A stretch of DNA of 22,470 bases, from positions 480,326 to 502,795 of the forward strand of contig NMRA01000093.1 in the NCBI GenBank assembly GCA_002633005.1. The letters are read 5' to 3'. Position numbers and translations under genes: made by a program. Position 1 is the first letter of the stretch, and every line of letters starts with the position of its first letter. The notes below the pieces were generated by a model. That model had not been told where the DNA came from and made no database searches. It saw only the letters and a list, made by a program, of their open reading frames with translations. The DNA is from Phoronis australis (Eukaryota; Phoronida; Phoronidae). Positions 17,891 to 22,470 of the stretch are shown here, piece by piece.

Positions 17891-17901
17891 CTGAAATTAA
17901 A
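17891..17901 (-). other. Splice acceptor in the 5' leader of the Gal3ST-like gene
   Basis: On the minus strand TTTTAATTTCAG ends at 17891, 68 nt before the start codon. This implies a non-coding 5' exon further right. A good donor, CAAG|GTAATG (minus, 18551/18552), is one candidate partner; the pairing is not proven. Confidence 0.45.
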
Positions 17902-19473
17902 AATGAACACTTAAATTTGATTGAAGCATCGGAAAATGTGAACGAGATGTAATATTTTCACTTGGCGAAATGAAATTTTGCTAAGTATGACGCTCTATCG
18001 TCACATTTTTCTCATCCAATCGACATGGAATGTGTACAACTCGTGAAAAGAGTTTCGCTGATTGGGGTAAAAATAGGACACAAGATTGCGCTGTGACCTA
18101 AGCAAGTTCAGGGACGTGTCTCAGTCCTAACTACCAAAACCGGAAGATACCCGGTGATCCACAGTGATGCGACCAATACAATGGCGCACCGTCCTCCGCG
18201 CTTTTTCATTCGATATCGCCTGGTGTCGCTCTTCAAAGTGTATTCGCTTCAGTTGTTGCAATTGCATGCAGTTCTAAACGAAAAGCAAAAGCACCATTTA
18301 GTAGCATATTTTTGTGTACTGCGAAAGTGTTTGAAACACTGAGGCGAATGGGGCAAGAGAAGAACGCTTTATCACACCTCACTCATACAACTGTGGACAA
18401 GTGCCTTGAAGCATTGCGGGTAAATACGGAAGAAATAGAGATGTCGCTGTAGTGTTCCGGGAAACTTCTAATATATTCAGTACTCTACATTTCATCACTT
18501 TTCCCGTTTTCATAAACGGATTATTATATAATTACAATCCCGGCTCCATTACCTTGCCGGCTCCCGTAGCCCGTTGATATGGAGCTGTTTACATTTCCTA
18601 GTGTATATTTACATCGGAGTATATGTTTACGCACGGTATGTATTTCTGTCATGTAAATGCAAATACACCCGGATGCAAAGCTATACTTGGGTACATACTT
18701 ACAAAATCTTCAGAGTTCGAGGAAACATGCACTCGCAAGCGCGCATCCTCTGTTGTTATATGTACTTTGGAAGGGTCTTCTATTACATTGGTGCTACTAA
18801 TGAGTAAATCTTGTATCACGGTTTTATTGAAGATGCACCATACCTAAGACGTTCAACAGGCATATTTATAACGTTTCCAGGACAAATCACCTCTTTGATT
18901 TACTTTCCAAAAAATCGTTTTTCACTGCGAACGCTGAAATTCCAAAAAGTCATGAACGCCATCAAACCATCCTGTAATTATTTAACCAGTCCCAGTAATC
19001 TCACATAAAATAAAGAATTATTCGAATACAGGAACCATTTTTCGTTAAATGAAAACCGTTAACAATATTTTGATTATGATCATTGATATTTGATTTCCGT
19101 CGTTACAGCTGATGCAATTGGGAAATCCCAAGTTTGTTGCACTGCCACCATTTGTATTATTCAAATGGTCACCTTGCCTCAAAAATCGTGCGTTGCATTA
19201 TACCAAGTAATGGGTTGTCGCTGCTAATTTCATGCATGCCTATTGTGAACAGGAAAACAGTGTTTTTGCAACTCAGCTTTAACGGTCGATAAATAACTGT
19301 AAACGAATTGGAATCAAGTGAAAAATCCTGGCACGAAATTGTCATTCTAACTATTGATGACTGATTAACATAAACATTTTCAAAATCGGTGGACCGGTTT
19401 CAAAAGTAAAGAGCGAAGCCCTATAATGGGTGTGTTGAAAACACGAACAGAGATAACTGTGAATGAAGTTGAC
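17902..19473. other. Upstream region of the Gal3ST-like gene; no second gene seen
   Basis: Should contain the 5' intron, leader exon and promoter of the minus-strand sulfotransferase gene. The donor-like site at 18551 is the best marker for a leader exon. Short plus-strand frames (18154-18342, 18574-18847) lack recognisable motifs. No tRNA or other RNA gene is seen. Confidence 0.45.
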
Positions 19474-19477
19474 TTCA

Positions 19478-20430
19478 AGGAGAATGCCACCCAAAAAACA
19501 ACGTAGTTTGTATCAATTTAGAACGAGTAGTACCACTCGATAACAGCAAGTACAGCTGCTTTATCTGACACCTGACAGCAGACATAGGTTGAAATTAACC
19601 AATGACGTCAGAGGTTCGAATGCAGTCTGTTCAGCGGTTCACAACACGCTTACTGGTGTCAGCTGATCGCTTGAATTCATCGTTTTACACCAATAAATCA
19701 TCAAAGTTCGATGTAAAACCCTTACAAATACACCGAGTAATTGAACAAACGTGTTGTTTTATTTCGCTGTTACGGATTTTTAGGTATTTGAACGTACCGT
19801 AGCCTACAAAGTTCGGTAGGCCAATTTATCAATGTCGGTAGCGGGATTTTGGGGTCTGTTCGGTGATAAATGCAAAAAATTCGTCCGTGAAATACAGACA
19901 GGAGAACATAGTTGTGTGTTGTAATTTTAGACGCGATTTTTTCTGTTCTAAACACACAAAACGCTTGCTATCCCTGGCAGTGGCTCGGAACCCGACCAGG
20001 CCCATTGCGGCCGGACTGAAGACATTACGAACATAATCCAGCCAAAGTTGGAAACTAAACTAGACTATACTAGTGAGCCATAGAAAACTGTGTATGTGAT
20101 TATTTTGGTGAATTAGTCGCAAAACTGCAAATCTACTTACTAGCTCGTCGTGGGCCGCGAAGTCAGGTTACCCTTCCACATAACCGTCAGGGCAAAAATT
20201 GTACAGTAACAATGATTCGAACAATGTATATGAAAAGGTAATTAAAGATTTCCCTAACATGTGACCATAGGATATATAATCGAATTGTTGTGTTTTACAA
20301 CATCTTTCTGTCAGCAAACACTGAATCAGCAAGCGCTCACACGGCCTCGGGACCCGGTCAATTAGTTTGTTGCATCTAAAGCCGGCAAAGCAGGGATTTA
20401 TTCATTGCTGGCTTCTCAAAACATTTGCAA
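19478..20430 (+). mobile_element. Non-autonomous TTAA transposon, copy 2, right end lost
   Basis: Begins AGGAGAATGCCACCC after TTCA (19474-19477), a one-base variant of TTAA. It follows copies 1 and 3 through the CCAAT-CRE block, the CGGAACCCGA segment, and the TTCATTGCTGGCTTCTCA segment. Homology stops near 20430, where a hAT-like end begins, so about 0.7 kb of the right part is missing or unreadable. Short resemblances to the family may continue to about 20515 (GATGAAG...TCAAGGGT, CGGAAAGTAAG). Confidence 0.8.
19599..19610 (+). promoter_or_regulatory. CCAAT box fused to a perfect CRE (TTAA element copy 2)
   Basis: CCAATGACGTCA, identical to the block in copy 1 and at the same distance from the left end. 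Confidence 0.5.
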
Positions 20431-20433
20431 CAC

Positions 20434-20456
20434 TCCAAATCCTGGATCTGCCCCTG
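20434..20456 (-). mobile_element. hAT-like transposon terminus within TTAA copy 2
   Basis: Minus strand from 20456: CAGGGGCAGATCCAGGATTT, the common CAGGGGCGGATCCAGGATTT type of hAT-like end with one change. It coincides with the point where TTAA copy 2 loses homology, so its insertion or a linked deletion probably broke that copy. The inner extent is unclear. Confidence 0.4.
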
Positions 20457-20620
20457 GGACAATCCCGGGGATGAAGCCATCAAGGGTTAAGTAACCGTGA
20501 ACCAACACGGAAAGTAAGAATGGGGCTAGGACCAGTAAACTGACTGGTAGCGAGGAGCTGCCTCAAGTAGCTATAGCTGAGATCTAACAGTGTGAATATA
20601 CGAAATTCCCGATGAACTTA
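20457..20620. other. Spacer between TTAA copies 2 and 3
   Basis: 164 nt, perhaps partly decayed copy 2. It contains no gene. Confidence 0.4.
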
Positions 20621-20624
20621 TTAA

Positions 20625-22273
20625 AGGAGAATGCCACCCAAAAGACAACCTATTTTGTGTCAAATTACATCGAGTAGTTCCACTCGATAACAGCAAGTTC
20701 AGTTGTTTTACCTGACACACACCTAACGGCAGACGGAGGTTCTGAAATTAACCAATGACGTAATCGGTTCGAACGCAGTCAGTTCAGCCGTTCACAACAC
20801 GCTTACTGGTGTCAACTTATCGCTTGAATTCATCGTTTTACACCAATGAATCATCAAAATTCGATGTAAACCCATTACAAATACATAGAGTTCTTGAACA
20901 AACGTGTTGTTTTATTTCACAGTTTTGGATTTATAGGTATCTGCACGTACCGTAGCCTACAGAGTTCGGTAGGCCAATTTACCATGGTCGATAGCGGGAG
21001 TTTGGGTCTGTTTGGCGATAAATTCGAATCATTCTTCCGTGAAATACACACGGGGGAACATAGCTGTGTGTTGTACTTTTAGACTTGTGATTTTTCAGTT
21101 CTAAACACACAAAACGCTTGTAACTCCCGCCGACAGTGCCTCGGAAAGCGATCAGGCCAGTCGCGGCTGTCGGGACTGGACATCACGAACATAAACCAGC
21201 TTAAGTTGAAAACAAAACCTCCAGTGACCCAAAGAAATAATGTGCACATAATTATTTAGGTGAATTCGCCACGAAATTGAAAATCCACTTCCTTGTCGGG
21301 GGCCGCGAAGTCAGGTTCCCCTTACACAGAACCGTCAGGGCAAAGGTTTAATGTACAGTAACAATGATTTGAATAATGTATCTGTATATCTAAATAAAGA
21401 TTCCCTTAACATGTGACCATAACATATAAAATCGAGTTATTGTTTCACAAAAGCTTTCTGTCCGCAAACACTGAATTAGCATGCGCTCACACGGCCTCGA
21501 TGCCCGGTCAATTACCTTTATTGCAGATAAAGCCGGTGACGCAATGGTTTATTCATTGCTGGCTTCTCAACACATTTGCACTCACGAATGTTCCAAAAGC
21601 ATTTACAAATTGTATCTAATGAGACAGACTTTGTTTTCGTTTTATATATTCATTGGTTAGGGTGAGAATAATTCATTTTGAAACTGAACGCAGAATAATA
21701 AACGTCTACATGGCAACTCGCCCGGCGCCAATCCCGACTTAATCGAGACCGGCTCATCCGATGAAGACTTCACGGGTCGGATCTTTAGGTTTCACTGACT
21801 ATCAGTTCGAACCGGAATACACTGATCAAGAAATACATATATAGAGAGAGGCGCCGTGAACATGAACAGGCAACAGAACGCAAGGATAGTTTTTTGGTAA
21901 GCCGGAATTCGTCTGTGAAATCACTGTCGACGAAATGCCGGTCACAGACACGGAGAGTTTCACGGCCTAATACTTGCTATTAACAGCGTACCGCGAGCCA
22001 CTTCCTACGCATTTCGGGCTCTCGAGGAAGTCAAAAAACGATATACCCGCTTTCTTTACAGCTTCATGGTTTGGACAAGCGGGAACGATGCACTGCAATG
22101 TAGCGGCATTCACTCTGCAGATGAACCACTGACGTCGCTGCGTCGTTTCACACCTTTATCACAGGTTAACGCGACAGCTATCGGCAAGATGAGGTCGACC
22201 GTATAAGAGGCGATGTGGATATAGACCGATTAAGACGGTAAAAAAGACTAATTAAATCGGGTGTCATTCTCCT
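20625..22273 (+). mobile_element. Non-autonomous TTAA transposon, copy 3 (1649 bp)
   Basis: TTAA flanks both sides (20621-20624 and 22274-22277). The ends are AGGAGAATGCCACCC and, reverse-complemented at the right, AGGAGAATGACACCC. Colinear with copy 1 over its full length, including AATAAA (21393-21398), TATAAGAGG near 22203, and the subterminal run GATTAAGACGGTAAAAAAGA next to the right end. It has one unit of the GC-rich segment where copy 1 has two. Frames are broken, so it is non-coding. Confidence 0.85.
20752..20763 (+). promoter_or_regulatory. CCAAT box with CRE-like site (TTAA element copy 3)
   Basis: CCAATGACGTAA, one base from the perfect CRE of copies 1 and 2, at the same relative place. 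Confidence 0.45.
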
Positions 22274-22277
22274 TTAA

Positions 22278-22470
22278 AGCAAGATGCTGGTCAGCTCAGG
22301 TGTGAATCACTCGAGAAAGGCAGCTCGTACGGGCTGTCTGCGCTCGCTCTAAGGTCAAGATTCGTTTAATAGTGATCCACTTTCGGGAAAACTTTATTTT
22401 ATTATGGTCATTCTTCGACGGAGTTTTTTTGAAAAGGTGAGGTCCCGAAGTCCCTGGTGTAGGGTCTTTG
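22278..22470. other. No recognisable feature to window end
   Basis: Short flank of the last transposon copy. No gene or repeat is readable. Confidence 0.5.

Noticed and set aside
18574-18847. Tyrosine- and cysteine-rich plus-strand frames upstream of the Gal3ST-like gene
   Set aside because: Low-complexity composition from AT-rich TATRTNTAC-like sequence, with no motif, start context or splice support.
1-22470. CRISPR arrays, bacterial operons, tRNA or rRNA genes
   Set aside because: No regularly spaced direct repeats with unique spacers, no tRNA-like B box with a matching fold, and clear eukaryotic features throughout.

Overview
This window looks like a metazoan nuclear genome, most likely a marine invertebrate (lancelet, hemichordate or lophotrochozoan type). 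The clues are intron-style splice signals, AATAAA poly(A) sites, decayed non-LTR and Penelope-like retroelements, several DNA-transposon families, and one intact galactose 3-O-sulfotransferase-type gene. The species cannot be fixed from the sequence. The DNA is AT-rich and mostly non-coding; only one gene is recognised with confidence.

Layout. Positions 1-800 hold a hAT-like transposon end, a 312-bp foldback element with a 5-bp target duplication, and a reverse-transcriptase remnant. Positions 1030-2640 hold an old dispersed repeat, a lone end of the TTAA-flanked transposon family seen again further right, and another hAT-like end. Positions 2641-3202 hold a weak gene candidate cut by an assembly join. 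Positions 3559-5757 contain two near-identical ~0.75-kb blocks around a single N, which look like two haplotypes placed in tandem; the second carries the foldback element, and both include a decayed non-LTR RNase H domain. Positions 7199-7886 are a very well-bounded Penelope-like insertion: a 12-bp target duplication, inverted pseudo-LTRs and a GIY-YIG endonuclease remnant. A possible 3' terminal exon with a poly(A) signal lies at 9740-9951 on the minus strand.

The right half is dominated by three same-orientation copies (10929-12607, 19478-~20430, 20625-22273) of a ~1.65-kb non-autonomous transposon. It has TTAA target sites and AGGAGARTGCCACCC inverted ends (Kolobok- or piggyBac-like), and each copy carries a CCAAT box fused to a CRE-like site. 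Between them lie a possible solo LTR (14149-14391), a third copy of the dispersed repeat, and the Gal3ST-like gene (16732-17823, minus), with poly(A) signal, first-ATG start and an upstream splice acceptor.

The genes do not form a pathway or operon. The main story is layered transposon insertion plus two assembly joins. The less ordinary items are the TTAA family, with its conserved promoter-like block and subterminal hairpin, the inverted Penelope structure with a decayed hammerhead-like motif, and a tiny perfect palindrome flanked by 8-bp direct repeats.
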